Shown in pieces: positions 36,022-48,060 of a stretch of 64,000 nucleotides of DNA; positions within the stretch are counted from its first letter, which is position 1, and each line of letters begins with the position of its first letter. The stretch is from Paralvinella palmiformis. Its lineage: Eukaryota; Annelida; Polychaeta; Terebellida; Alvinellidae. The translations under genes and the position numbers were made by a program. The notes beneath the pieces were generated by a model. That model made no database searches. It was not told the DNA's origin and saw only the letters and a list, made by a program, of their open reading frames with translations. The stretch covers positions 40,001 through 104,000 of the forward strand of contig JAODUP010000091.1 in assembly GCA_025642065.1 (NCBI GenBank). Direction: 5' to 3'.

Positions 36022-36659
36022 CATCTCGGGTGGATATTTAGACATCCCGACATACCATTCTTGGTGATCTCCCAGCGCGTATTCACTCGGAGCCAAACAG
36101 TGGAATCTCTGCCTTCCGTAATCGTCCCTAGAATCTCCCGTAGAGATGCCGAGCTCCTGCAAACATTCTCCCATAAAAACATCCTCCGCCTCTTTGTAGT
36201 CGGCCGTACAAGCGCCATCTTCCCTCATCCCATACCTTCTTAGCGCTTCCTTACTCAGCACATAACCAGCACCGCCCGAAAAGAATCCCTGTCGTACCTG
36301 GATCGTGAAGTGTTCGCCGAAGTAGACCGGCTCCGTGGCCGCGTGGCCATCTAGCATGTGACGTAGATTTTCAACTATGACGTAGGTGTCGTCGTCGGCC
36401 TTCAGGAACCAATCAGCGTCGTCGTAGTGATGGCTGTACACGTAGTCAAACGCTCGGCGTGTCTTGGCCGTCAGATGTTCCTTGCGGGACTCGTTGTTCA
36501 CCTCTAGATCTATGGCGGGTAAAGTGTTGTCGTTGGCGTCGCTCATGAACAGTAAGACATCGCAGCGCCTTCCCCACGTCTCCTTGATAGCTATTGCTTT
36601 GTCTTGGTGGGCGGCTGGGTATATCAGCACCCAACAGAGCAGACGTACCCTGCCAGACT
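36022..36659 (-). CDS. C1GALT1: Core-1 beta-1,3-galactosyltransferase-like exon (partial gene)
   Basis: GT31-type glycosyltransferase resembling glycoprotein-N-acetylgalactosamine 3-beta-galactosyltransferase 1, which adds galactose to GalNAc on Ser/Thr in the Golgi. One large exon encodes the catalytic core. Visible landmarks are VRLLCWVLIYPAAHQDKAIA, the ETWGRRCD motif, LLFMSD, DADWFLKADDDTYVIVENLR with the metal-binding DxD, PVYFGEHF, GGAGYVLSKEALRR, the catalytic-region EDVFMGECL, and HCLAPSE. The donor after KYPPEM (GTTAGT) and acceptor CCAG|AG at 36660 are plausible; the acceptor could also be two bases later. The N-terminal anchor exon and the C-terminal exon carrying the usual paired cysteines were not found, so this is a partial gene or a truncated copy. 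A C1GALT1 paralogue is equally possible. Confidence 0.8.
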
Positions 36660-36752
36660 CTGGATATACAAACAAGTAATTATCAATTATCCGTCTTTTT
36701 ATTTCCTTCGTTCACGATGGTAAATATGCGTTAGTTATTTCTCTCGAATCAC

Positions 36753-36795
36753 CATCATCATCATCATCATCATCATCATCTCATCATCTTCATCT
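36753..36795. repeat. (ATC)n microsatellite
   Basis: CATCAT run upstream (minus sense) of the galactosyltransferase exon. Confidence 0.9.
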
Positions 36796-36921
36796 TTCTT
36801 AACAGTATAATTCCCTACCAAACTTTGTTCTACGGCGCATACAGTATTTTGTGTATACCCGGAATTATGCTTATTCTGATATTGTATACAATCGCTTGTG
36901 TAATTTGAAAAATAAAGTACT

Positions 36922-37097
36922 ACTTCTGCTACTACTACTACTACTACTACCACTACTACTACTGTTGTTATTACTACTACTACTACTACTACTGCTGCTG
37001 TTGCTGCTATTACTACTACTACTACTACTGGTGCTGGTATTACTACTACTACTACTACTAATAATAATAATAATAATAATAATATAATAATAATAAT
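36922..37097. repeat. (CTA)n trinucleotide array with variants
   Basis: CTA/CTG/TTA units pass into AAT units over about 175 bases. It reads as poly-Leu or poly-Val in shadow frames and is not a gene. Confidence 0.93.
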
Positions 37098-37455
37098 ATT
37101 CTCACATAAAGTCAATCCACAACCGTCGGGTGTTTTTCCTCAAAATAATATATCTCATATCATATCAAAACTATGTTCTTTCCCACCTTTCTGGTTGATA
37201 AACGATGATGATTCTACGACTATTTATTTTGGTGATCGGATAAAAACTAATTTCCCTAATGGGAATTAGTAAAGCCTTGACGGTGTCTAGTTTATGTTGT
37301 TCATAGGCTTTTTTAAGTATTAAATTGTCATCGATAATGTTTGACCTTCTCAAGAGTATTCGTTTAAAAACGAAACCCCTTGAAGGCTAAAACCGGATCA
37401 TGCTTTCTTCGTGTCGTTAAATAATGGACCAGTCTGCGGAGCGCATGAATATAGA

Positions 37456-37484
37456 AGAGATAGATAGATAGATAGATAGATATT
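37456..37484. repeat. (GATA)n microsatellite
   Basis: GATA run in non-genic DNA. Confidence 0.88.
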
Positions 37485-37519
37485 TGTATTTAGTCACATA
37501 AAGAGTGAGTTCTAATTTG

Positions 37520-37580
37520 GCGGTGGTTAGGCTACTGTACGGCAAATCTCAAGATTATGGGTTCGAATCCGGCTAATGCC
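37520..37580 (+). repeat. tRNA-like SINE fragment
   Basis: GGCGGTGGTTAGGCTACTGT and GGGTTCGAATCCGGC resemble A and B boxes; the middle is shared with the repeat at 27029. Confidence 0.4.
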
Positions 37581-37705
37581 ATAATAATATTAACACGTGA
37601 TAAACTGCAACAAACCGAAATCCAGCTAAGTTAATCATGGTCCTAAATAATTTTAATCGAAATTGAATAAATTGAACAAATGGCGAGAATCTACGTCCAA
37701 CTTTA

Positions 37706-37767
37706 TCCTCTCTCTCTCTCTCGCTGTGCGTGTGTGTGTGTGTGTGTGCGTGCGCACCCGCGCGCGT
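37706..37767. repeat. (CT)n(GT)n(GC)n tract
   Basis: CT run, GT run and CGCG steps in succession; no gene overlaps. Confidence 0.88.
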
Positions 37768-38189
37768 ATTGGAATCATAGAAAAACGGCCATACCTGGAT
37801 TGCTAAACCTATAGCTGTGCCATCTGACATACATAATGCAGATGCTAAGACACAAAGCAATAGCTATAGCCGGCTGTAACAATATGCCACACTTCATTAT
37901 GGTGTCTATCAGTGTCTCTATATGCGCTTACTGATAATTCGGGTATATCATTGTTATTGGCGGAATGGGACATATTATTACTCTCCCGTCTTAACCCACT
38001 CACCCACAAACAAAATGTCAATGAATGATATAACGTTGTTATTGTTCTCTGGATGGTGATAATAAGTGTTTTCATGACATTTAGCTGGTGTGCGGATTAT
38101 TGGATTTGGATGTGTGTGCGCGCGTGTGTGTGTGTGTTATGTTGATAACACAAGTATGTACATTTGGAGAAAAAATAACACACACACAC

Positions 38190-38230
<41 letters not shown>
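38190..38230. repeat. (CA)n(TA)n microsatellite
   Basis: Short CA run then a TA run. Confidence 0.9.
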
Positions 38231-38233
<3 letters not shown>

Positions 38234-38693
38234 AATATACCAAAATACAGAAATGATATGTATGGAACAAAAACAATGACAAAAAATACTATATAGTTAA
38301 GGACTGGTGAGACATTATGAAAAATCAGTATGAAAAATCGTCACTCAAGTGCCAGTCCCCCTGAAGAATCGTCCAGAGTTTGAATTCACGTTTCGAGATT
38401 TTCTGTGTCTGTGACCTATTATACACAGCTAAAACACACACACACACAACACAATGTCTCATAGTCTCACCTAACCACACATTTACCATTTAATTTAAGC
38501 TGATATATTGATCAGCTATTACATATTTAAAAAGCATATTTTCAACCTATTTTTCGAGTTATGTCTATTATATTATTATGACCATATGATAGATAACAAA
38601 TGTACATATTTAATAAGCGTAAATGAAAAAGACATCACGTAATGTCATCTAGGTTTTCTTAGACTCGCACAATGCTTTATTTGACGACTTCAT

Positions 38694-38694
38694 G

Positions 38695-38729
<35 letters not shown>

Positions 38730-39034
38730 GCATGTTTATATAGCGCCAGAACCAGGTAACCCTGTTCTGAGGCGCTGTACAGTATTATTATCCCTGACTC
38801 AGACCTGTTTCCACCCAGCACGTATCTCTACTCCCAAGGGAGCATACAACGCATGCTGCCATTATAGGCGCAAAGCGTTACTCAAACACATAGCCATCGC
38901 GTCCTGTCAGGTACTAATTTTTATGGATGAGTGAACCAGTCGCCACATGACGGCATTGCAGCTCCCGGGGAGATTGGAACCCGCGACCCTTCGGCTACGA
39001 GTCCTACGCTCTAACTAACTGCGCTATCACGGCT

Positions 39035-39068
<34 letters not shown>
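38694..39068 (-). repeat. tRNA-derived SINE (second type) flanked by (TA)n on both sides
   Basis: The minus-strand 5' end reads GCCGTGATAGCGCAGTTAGT (A box), then GCGTAGGACTCGTAGCCGAA and GGGTTCCAATCTCC (B box), followed by about 230 bases ending GGCGCTATATAAACATG. TA runs lie at 38694-38727 and 39036-39068, so the element sits inside a (TA)n tract. Confidence 0.72.
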
Positions 39069-39071
<3 letters not shown>

Positions 39072-39089
39072 TTCAAGTAGTAGTAGACT

Positions 39090-39262
39090 AGAGTAGACTT
39101 GTTTAGCCTCGGTACTGGCCACATCTATGACGTGTGGCTAAGCAGTTACTGGCTAGCGAATCAAATTCCACAACAACAAAATGTGAGCTGGATTCGAACG
39201 TACAACCTTGAATATTTTATTGCAGTACTCTAACTACTGAGCCACCGGAACACCCCTCACCA
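39090..39262 (-). repeat. tRNA-like SINE (second type)
   Basis: On the minus strand CCGGTGGCTCAGTAGTTAGA (A box) and GTACGTTCGAATCCAGC (B box) have tRNA-like spacing. The body contains TTGTTGTTGTGGAATTTG and GCCACACGTCATAGATGTGG. Confidence 0.6.
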
Positions 39263-39329
39263 GTTACCATATCGTGCACGTGCTAAGTATATCAATTTCC
39301 AAGATGTATGATTGGCACAGACTAAATAT

Positions 39330-39810
39330 CAGTATAGTGTTAATCTTCACTGGCTCCCTGTTCAATCTCGCATCATTTTCAAACTCTGCACTATTGCGTA
39401 TCAAACTATTTATTCTGGGGAACCTTCATATCTATTTTCCATTCTTCCTTTAGCACCCAAGCCCAGATAACTCCGTTCATCTTGTTTTCACTTGTTGTCT
39501 GTTGCCAGGGTTAAATCTCATGCTGGGACTCGTCCTTTTTCAGTTGCTGTCTCTACTCTTTGGAATCCACTCTCTGAACATGTTAAGTCATCAAATAGCT
39601 TAGTTTCTTTCCATCACCATTTGAAAACTCACCTTTTAAGATTCGTTTATCCTTCCTAAGTTTCCTTTCCATCTGATCATTTGTTGATGAACTTTCCATC
39701 GTACCCGGACTATGATTCTGCCCAACCCCTGTACTGGGTGGCGCCACTGAGCTCGATTCTTATCGAGGATATTGGTGCTATAAAAGTTTTGTAATTATTA
39801 TTATATAATC
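39330..39810 (+). mobile_element. LINE 3' end, C-terminal ORF2 fragment
   Basis: The plus-strand frame from 39348 reads LHWLPVQSRIIFKLCTIAYQ, then FSILPLAPKPR, an in-frame stop, then RPFSVAVSTLWNPLSEHVKS and LKTHLLRFVYPS. This is the classic C-terminus of CR1/L2/Jockey-type elements (LHWLPV..RI.FK). A 3' UTR with GGCGCCACTGAGCTCGATTC and an ATTATTAT tail follows. Confidence 0.78.
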
Positions 39811-40310
39811 AACTGACACAAATAAATAATTGCAAATAAATATCTATATAAAGTGTTATAATATATACCATCTTATTTTAATATCGTGGAGGAAAAACTG
39901 CACACACGCACGCACGCACGCGTCACCATTGCCCGAGTTAACGGTTATGGAATGGTAGAACTGTGTGTATGTTGAATTTAAAAAAAAAAAAAACATCTAC
40001 ATCTCTCGTCTATGACGCCGTAATTATCAAACTGTGTGGGTAACATCTCAACAGCCATATCTAAAAAATAGTTGAACATGTTTTTCTCTTGATAAGGGAA
40101 TTCGTTTTCTATCGCAAATAAACTTTATTTATTAATTATATATCGCAACAAAGCCGTATTATTAAAGCTGGAAAGGCAAGTGTTATAATACGAACAAAAC
40201 ATATAATCTACCAAGGTATATACACATCTCGTTATTGACTTCCTCTTAATCACTCATATAGCTTTACACGTTTTACAATTTTTATTGTTATTAATGATGA
40301 TGATGATGAT

Positions 40311-40983
40311 GATGATGAATGTTAATAATAATAATGCATATTTAATAAAGCGCCCTTACTAGCTGGAGCCATTCAAATGCGCTGTACAAATAATACGTAA
40401 TATAATAATACCTGAAATAATATGTCTGTAAAAACCCTAATGATTTAAAAGATATTAATTATTTATCTGTGAAAGCGACTTTAAATAGGTGTGTTTTAGA
40501 AGAGATTTAAAAGTTTCAAGAGACGACGCATTTCTAATATTTGCCGGCAACCTATTCCACAAAGTGGGGGCTGCAACACTAAACACACAATCACCATATG
40601 ACTTGAGCCGAGACACTAACACCTGCAATAGTATCTGACTGGATGACCGGAGTTTTCGGGATCACTTTCTAATGGACACCAGTTCACACAGGTATTCTGG
40701 CGCCATATCATTAATAGATTTATAAGTTATTAATAAAATCTTGAAATTGATACGCTGTCTAACAGGTAGCCAATGTAGTTTTTGAAAAATTGGGGGTGAT
40801 ATGATCATATTTTCTGGTATTTGTTACAATGCGAGCTGCACTATTCTGAATTCGATGAGGGCGATTAATATTATAATCAGATATGCCATATAACAGGGAG
40901 TTACAATAGTCTATACAATTATGCCGTGTATAATGCCATGTGTAGTGTTTTATACTCCAGATATAAAGTTTTTGTGATGTCAC
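40311..40983 (-). mobile_element. LINE 3' end, second copy, opposite orientation
   Basis: The minus strand gives IDYCNSLLYGISDYNINRPH, RIQNSAARIV and DHITP, then after a one-base frameshift LHWLPVRQRINFKILLITYK and APEYLCELVS, VSRLKSYGDCVFSVAAPTLW and NIRNASSLETFK. It ends with an ATTATT tail at 40315-40330. Same family type as 39330-39810 and facing it tail to tail. Confidence 0.75.
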
Positions 40984-41222
40984 AAGAAGATCGTCCTACA
41001 GCTTCAGCAAACTTCCGGCGGTCCTTTCATGATTCGGCCATTTACGGTATTGCGCTAACTAACACAGTCAGTGACTCTCTCTTCATCACCGAGACTCATT
41101 TGAGGAACAGCCTTAACAGAGGCCAGACACAGCTACCGAGACTGAGGAAGGCTCTCAGTGTTGTCATCATCATCCTTGTCCCAGTTGGTATGGCCGTCGT
41201 GTGTATGACTGACTCACCATAG
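40984..41222 (+). other. Unassigned open stretch with hydrophobic C-terminus
   Basis: A plus-strand frame open from 40926 reads SQEDRPTASANFRRSFHDSA through RKALSVVIIILVPVGMAVVC to a stop at 41222. Its base composition is richer in GC than its surroundings, and the end could be a membrane helix. Its upstream half overlaps LINE sequence and no acceptor or start is convincing. I do not recognise it; it may be chance. Confidence 0.2.
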
Positions 41223-41347
41223 GACGGCTTACTGTCGGAGAGGATGTGACAACTGGCAGAATGTTGCTCGAATATGACAAGCTGTCGAATGAACGCATAT
41301 ACATCTAGTTAAATACGTACGTACCTATGTCTGCGCGAGCATGTGTG

Positions 41348-41371
41348 TGAGAGAGAGAGGGGGGAGAGAGA
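41348..41371. repeat. (GA)n tract
   Basis: GAGA-rich low-complexity stretch downstream of the last GH35 exon found. Confidence 0.75.
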
Positions 41372-41582
41372 GCCTAGAGTTGTGGAAGTTAGAGACGATA
41401 TGAAAATATCTGAAGTTTTCTGTTTTGAGCTAATATTCACTTCAGGTCTAATTAAACATGCATTTAATATAAAGCTTTCGATATATATATATCTTAATTA
41501 AATATATAGAACCAATTGAGAAGAGAAGAGAAGAGAGGGAGAGAAAAGGAGTATAGTCAGAATTTTTTAATGTTTTTCCGAC

Positions 41583-41710
41583 CTGATTATCTCCCTGGTG
41601 TAATAAGGGAGCTGGTACATATAAAGCTTTTTGCGGACCTATATTCCAGTATCTTCCAAGGTTAAATCCATTCACGAACACCACACCTTTGGTCCAATCC
41701 TAACAAAACA

Positions 41711-41751
<41 letters not shown>

Positions 41752-43414
41752 CAGAAAATATCAGTCTGCAGCCTGTCCCGAAATCCAAGGATCAGCCACA
41801 GATATTTTAATAAGGCGATACCAGAAACGTTTTCAACAAAGAGTTTTTTTCCATTGCCGTTTTTTTTTGCCCGTTAAAGCGCAGAATCTAGGTTAGGTTC
41901 TAATGTGTTGTCAATGTTATCGGAGCGCACCCATACATATATAAGCATATCCCCAATCGGCCCATTTCCTTGTAGAAGATTATGAAGATGATGATGATTG
42001 ATGTTTTGCGGCTACTTTTGTACATATGGTAGGCTAAATGGGCGGTGAAAGATGAAACATCCTTCAGATATGCCTACACCAAGATTCGAACTCAGGTGAT
42101 AGTGATCTGTGATCCAACGCGCTAACCAGTTAGACCAAAGAGGCGCTCCCTCCTTGTTTTACAAGAAGTGGTGCATATAAACAAAGTAACGCGTGACGTA
42201 AAACTATACGTGGGTGTTTTTCCTTCTTCTTCTTCAGCACGCTGATGCCGTCAATCAGTTACCTTCATGTTGATATAGGTATCCATTGGCGTGGAGTCGA
42301 TGTGCAGATAAAGACGACACAAGCCGCATCCCAATGGTAATACACCTTCGGTCCACTTCTGATCATCATTCATAACACTAATGGCAAGAATACATAACCG
42401 AGTTATTAAATTGGTTACCTGGAGCATCTAGGTTGGTAATGGGTCTCTTAGAAAAACTGTACTCCAATTTGAACCTAAGCACAATTGTCTCGCCCTACGT
42501 CTCCATATTTGATCTCTTACCTGTTTATAAATTCAGTTTTCAATTCCAGCGGATATATGGCCCAATCTGTTAGTGTTTCATTGTCCAAAATTACGACGTC
42601 TAAGAGGCCTATCAATCAATCAATCAATCAATCAATCAACAATAACAATCAAAGTTGTTTATTTCGTACTAAACTTATTATTTATAGATTTTTGAACATT
42701 AGACCAGGTAAAAATTATGACCAAAAAATGACTCACTGAAAACCTTTTGGGAGTAGAAAGGTCATTGGTTGATTAAAAATGTTCACCTTTACGCTGTTCG
42801 TTCAGAAGAGACGATTTATAGTCGGCGTAGTTAACGCGGCCACAGTTCTCTACGAGAATGTCCAGTGTGCAGCCATCTTGTACGTCGTCGGGCAGAATGG
42901 TCACGTGGTCTTCTGTCGTCCAATCAATCATATCGATTTCTGTGCCATTGACAATCACCTGCAGCAGATATGTGCGTCAATAATCGGCCCAACTCTCGTC
43001 TGTCTGTCTGAATGTCGCCAAATTAGCCGGTTTCATAACAAACCTGAGCCCGATCTTTGACATTTTTTATGACCAATCTATTTCCTTTGTTTATCTTTTT
43101 TCGGTACAAAATGAAGCCATAACCTTGACCTCCGCCATTATTAATTGCGAGCATTTCCATAGGAACAACTTCTTGCGAATGAATTGGCTGAAATAGAGTT
43201 AACGCTAACAAATGTGCGCCATTTTAGATATCAATAATAATCAATATATACCATAGTATAGGTAGATTTATATGAACTATACAGAAGCTAACCTGAACAC
43301 GTGTCAGAAGGTCATTCAGTGTTATGTACTCTATAACGTTGATCTGTCCGTAACCCTCGCTTGGAATATCACCAGGGAAATTTAACAGGGAATCAGAAGC
43401 TGAGTAATCAGATG

Positions 43415-43453
<39 letters not shown>

Positions 43454-43590
43454 TTGGAAATTTATCTTTTTCTCCTTAATCCTTTTGGCCATTGCTAAAC
43501 TTTTCAGAATTACATCAATAGATAAAAATATCGAATTCACAGGAACACAGAAGTATAGTTCGCAGTCATTTATGAACGCGCGCGCGCGCG

Positions 43591-43640
<50 letters not shown>

Positions 43641-44213
43641 GAACTCTTCCTAAAAGAGGTACACAGAAGGTTTATCACATTGACCCCCGTTAACCACAGA
43701 AAGCTGATTTTCCTACAGTATTATCCCGACCGATAAGACATATCTGTGACTGAATCATGTCGCCAGTATGTTATGATGCGAACAACCTACTGTTCGGTGT
43801 CTCTAACGTGCCGAGCAACTCTCTGATAAGACGAGCTTTAGCAGTGATAGTCCCATCCTCCGCGATGGGCGCATCGTAATCTGATAACATAAACAACAGT
43901 AAGCTTACCGTTAAAGAAGCGAATACTGCCAATTGTCAATACTCTTTAATGTCTTTAATTAGGATAAGAAAACTAAAACCGAAAACAAAACACCACAAAA
44001 CAAGGATGAGAAAGAACAATAGAATCCCATAATTCTGTCAACAAATATGACAGCCTGGGGATTTTCCCGGAATAACAAAACAAACAAACAAACAAACAAC
44101 AATTACTAATTATTGTATACAATTTTTATATTTCTTGTTTATTGGGTACTTTCAGGTCTCTGACCTATAATACAAAAAGCTTACGTATATACAATATGTA
44201 CAATGTTGCATAC

Positions 44214-44260
<47 letters not shown>

Positions 44261-44267
44261 TATATAC

Positions 44268-44314
<47 letters not shown>

Positions 44315-47300
44315 ACAGTTAGTCTGTATAATCAGGTAATATATGTATATTACCTGAATATTTCAGATAATATACATACTACCTGATAATACAGATTAAC
44401 TGTTACATATATACATATACAGTATGATCCAAATCTAATATAATTGTTCGATGATTACATGTCATATTTTTAGGAGAACTCCTCAATCATAAGACCAGTG
44501 ACTAGGCTCAGAAAATTCATTCGTATCTACTTTTGGTTTTGGTTTTTGAAAACAAGCAACAGATTACTTCCAATCTAATCCAGCTGCACTGGTGACAAGT
44601 AATCTAGATTATAGGATAAATTTCTTGTGTGCGTAAATTACTAGAGTTATGAACCCACACATAAACACTCAAATTACCATCTAAATGGATACTTGAGGAA
44701 TAACGTTTTCGATTAAAGCGCAAGGGGACAGAACATCGACTGTTTGTGCGCCAAAAACTTATCAACAAAAGTACAAGTGATAGCTTTAAATCGAAGTTGA
44801 CAGCTCGCTTCTTCTTCAACGTTTATAACTAATTATAACTATTGCCAAATTTCGTATGGCTACTGTTATTAGAAGTGTAGCGTTTTGATTGAATCATTAT
44901 TTCTTTGTTTTTATTGAACGACATATACCATTATACGTAATTAGGGGATTGTGCTCCCCCTTGATAAATAATACCTGTACAGGCTAGATCCAGCCTCAAA
45001 CCAGGCAGAATTATATCATTTTTAGTTGTCAAAATAGGCATTCAAGCAACACGTCCATTATTGTTCGACCGGGTACGTTTTATGTTACGGTTAGACCCAT
45101 CACTGGTCAACCAGAAGAGCAGAAGCTAGTTGTGGATTCGCATCGTGAAGCTACGCGTTTGGACCTGGCTTTTTTATCGATGATGATGAAGCATGTACTA
45201 CATACCGTAACTTGTGACGTCGGGAGCGTACAATTCACGTTGGCCTACGTTGGTCGCCGCCAAATCCTGATTTGCGCCATTCATAAACCCGAAGTTCGTA
45301 CCGCCGTGTATCATGTAGAAGTTGATGGAGCTATTTCGTTCCAGTATCCAACGCAGGACCTTTTCAAACTCTGTAACAAAGGATAGGACATAACGACCAC
45401 AAGAAGGGGTACATATACGTACGTTGACCGGGAATGTAAGAGTCGCGCACGAAAACGTCATATCAAAAGTTACCGAATGAAACACGCAGGACATTTCTGC
45501 TGGCGTTCGTTATATTTTAGGAGATGCATTCTTACAGAGTGCCATTTTTCCACCAAAGATGAACTAGTGTCACACATATCTTTAAGAAAATAAACAATTT
45601 AAGCACACGTATTGATTACACTATGTTAGAAAGTAGTGAAGATATACAAGTAAAATAGTTATGCGAAAGCACAAATATGGGTTTTTACAAACGTAGCTTC
45701 TTAAAACCTTTCCGGGTTCTGTTTGTCTTTTTCATTTACGGTTACTGAGTTTACATTTAACAGTAGGATTTAATGGGGGGTTTTTTGTAAACTGTTTGAG
45801 TTTTGTGTCGATTATCAAATATTTATCAGATCGTGGTCCTAAATTAGTATGCTTCAGCTTACGATAATCTGGATTACTGTTTTTACAAGGTAACCCTTGA
45901 TAGCGATATTGTTTTAACACGTGGTTCCCACAGTGAACGAACCATTATTTTCCAGGACATAATTACCAGTACAACGCATACAAGATATAAAGGTAATAAA
46001 TCAAAATAGGTGCGAAAAAGCATACAATATTTATTCAACGCACGATCGAATATTGGAAGACTGTTGTCAATGGCCTATGTCCCAGGGGGGCGAAGGTTGA
46101 AGAAGATAAAATGATCGAATATTGACATATATTTTATGATACAGCCTCCTCCACACACCTTCTAACTGTCTGATCCACCCACTTTTATTTAAATTTTAAC
46201 TACCAAGGGCCATTAATACTATGTAGCGGTATTCTTTATCTCCTTTAACCGAAACTTTCTTCTACGTGCCTAATATTTATTCACTGTGGGTTTTTTGTTC
46301 TAGGTGGATTTTTTTCACAGAAAAAAGATTTTCCATGACATTTCCTGATTTTGGAAATTCAAGCAAATTTTCAAAACTTGGAAAATGAATTTGTTATTTT
46401 CCAGGTTTTCCAACAAGCGTGGGAACCCTGTAACGGTGCTAATGCGTACGCAACACAGAATAAATTAGTGCATAGAAATATAAGTAGAGAATAAGTATGT
46501 CAAAGAGGCAAACAGGCAGGCATACAGACAGATAAACAGAGAGACAGAAAACATAGACAGTCAGACAGCCAGTCGGATAAATAAGACTGAACGGTGCGCG
46601 GACGGATAGAGAGATCAGAGAGACGATGATCTCTCAAATCGTACTTTCTAATGGCCAGATCTCGTGTTTTGATCCCCAGTGGTCGAACCATCCCGTCCAA
46701 AACTCCATAACCATTAACGGCATCTGTCTCTGTCTGACATTCTTCAGGTATTCAAACATCAAATAGCCGTGAACTTTCTCCTGGAAGTTGGCGGTCATCA
46801 ACACTTCAATGAAATAAAAAAGTGCCAAGAATCCAATCACAATTCCTAATCCTTCTAATATAAATTACCTGCCACAATTATGGAGACTTCTGACTTATTA
46901 TTTCACCAGGTAAATATCGACCATGCTAAAGCCTATCTCTTGTCTCTTACTTTTATATATAAACGTTTCAATCAAGAAATGTGATAATTAGACAATATTT
47001 TAGGTGCTAAAAATCAAAACATTCATTGATGGTGAATATTTAAAAACATTGTCGATATTTTTCGTTGGCCGTTTACCGCCAGGAATTCCTCCTTTTTGGA
47101 TGCCCAATCCATTGTCTGAGGTGAAGAAAAATTCACAAATGCCATTCTTCTCCATCGTCTGCGATAAAAAAAAGGCATACGTCATCGTAATGTTCATCAA
47201 TTAGTTAAAGGTAATTAAGCAAACAACTTGATCAACTGATCAGCATTTTCGTAATTAATTAGCTATGAGCATTTTGTTGTTTTTTGGAGGTTTTTTTTTG

Positions 47301-47697
47301 TATTTCCAGGAAATGATGTATATGAGTTTACAACAATCTTTACATATTTATCAATACACCATTCATTCAGTACGGGCGTACTCAACGTGATAACTCTTTT
47401 TTGTACCTCTTTTAGGAAGAGTTCATACTCCATATCATTTCCGTAAGAACCATACTCATTCTCTATCTGTACCGCAATTATAGGTCCGCCATGACTATAC
47501 TGTGAAAGGTGGGAATAACTAATTGGCATATGGATATTAAATATTGTTAGATAATTTAGTGAAAAGTCAGCACTGAAATAAATTGCCACATTCTGATTAA
47601 CGAATGAATACCTGTCATGTTGAGGTGTTTGTTTCTTTGTTTTTCGTATTGCTTACCTATTTTCTAAATGTATGTACAATTGGAGACAGGGCTGATA

Positions 47698-47775
<78 letters not shown>

Positions 47776-47996
47776 TGGTGTGCGTGATTGCGATGATGAC
47801 GATGATTGCTGTTTTACGGCCACTTTTGTGCACAAGGTAGGCTAAATGGGCCGAGCGACCTCCAAAGGTAATGAAGCGAAGTCAAAGAAACAACCTTCGG
47901 ATATGGCCACGCCGAGATTCGAACACGGGTGGTAGTGATCTGTGTGTGGTCCAACACGCTACCGCTAGACCACGGAGGCGCCATCGCGTGAGTGCT

Positions 47997-48060
<64 letters not shown>

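Noticed and set aside
36735..37115. Poly-Val and poly-Leu frames
   Set aside because: CTA trinucleotide array; no conserved domain.
43485..43736. Plus-strand gene fragment encoding YELFLKEV
   Set aside because: It is the antisense duplicate of GH35 exon 5, reported as a repeat and finding instead of a gene.
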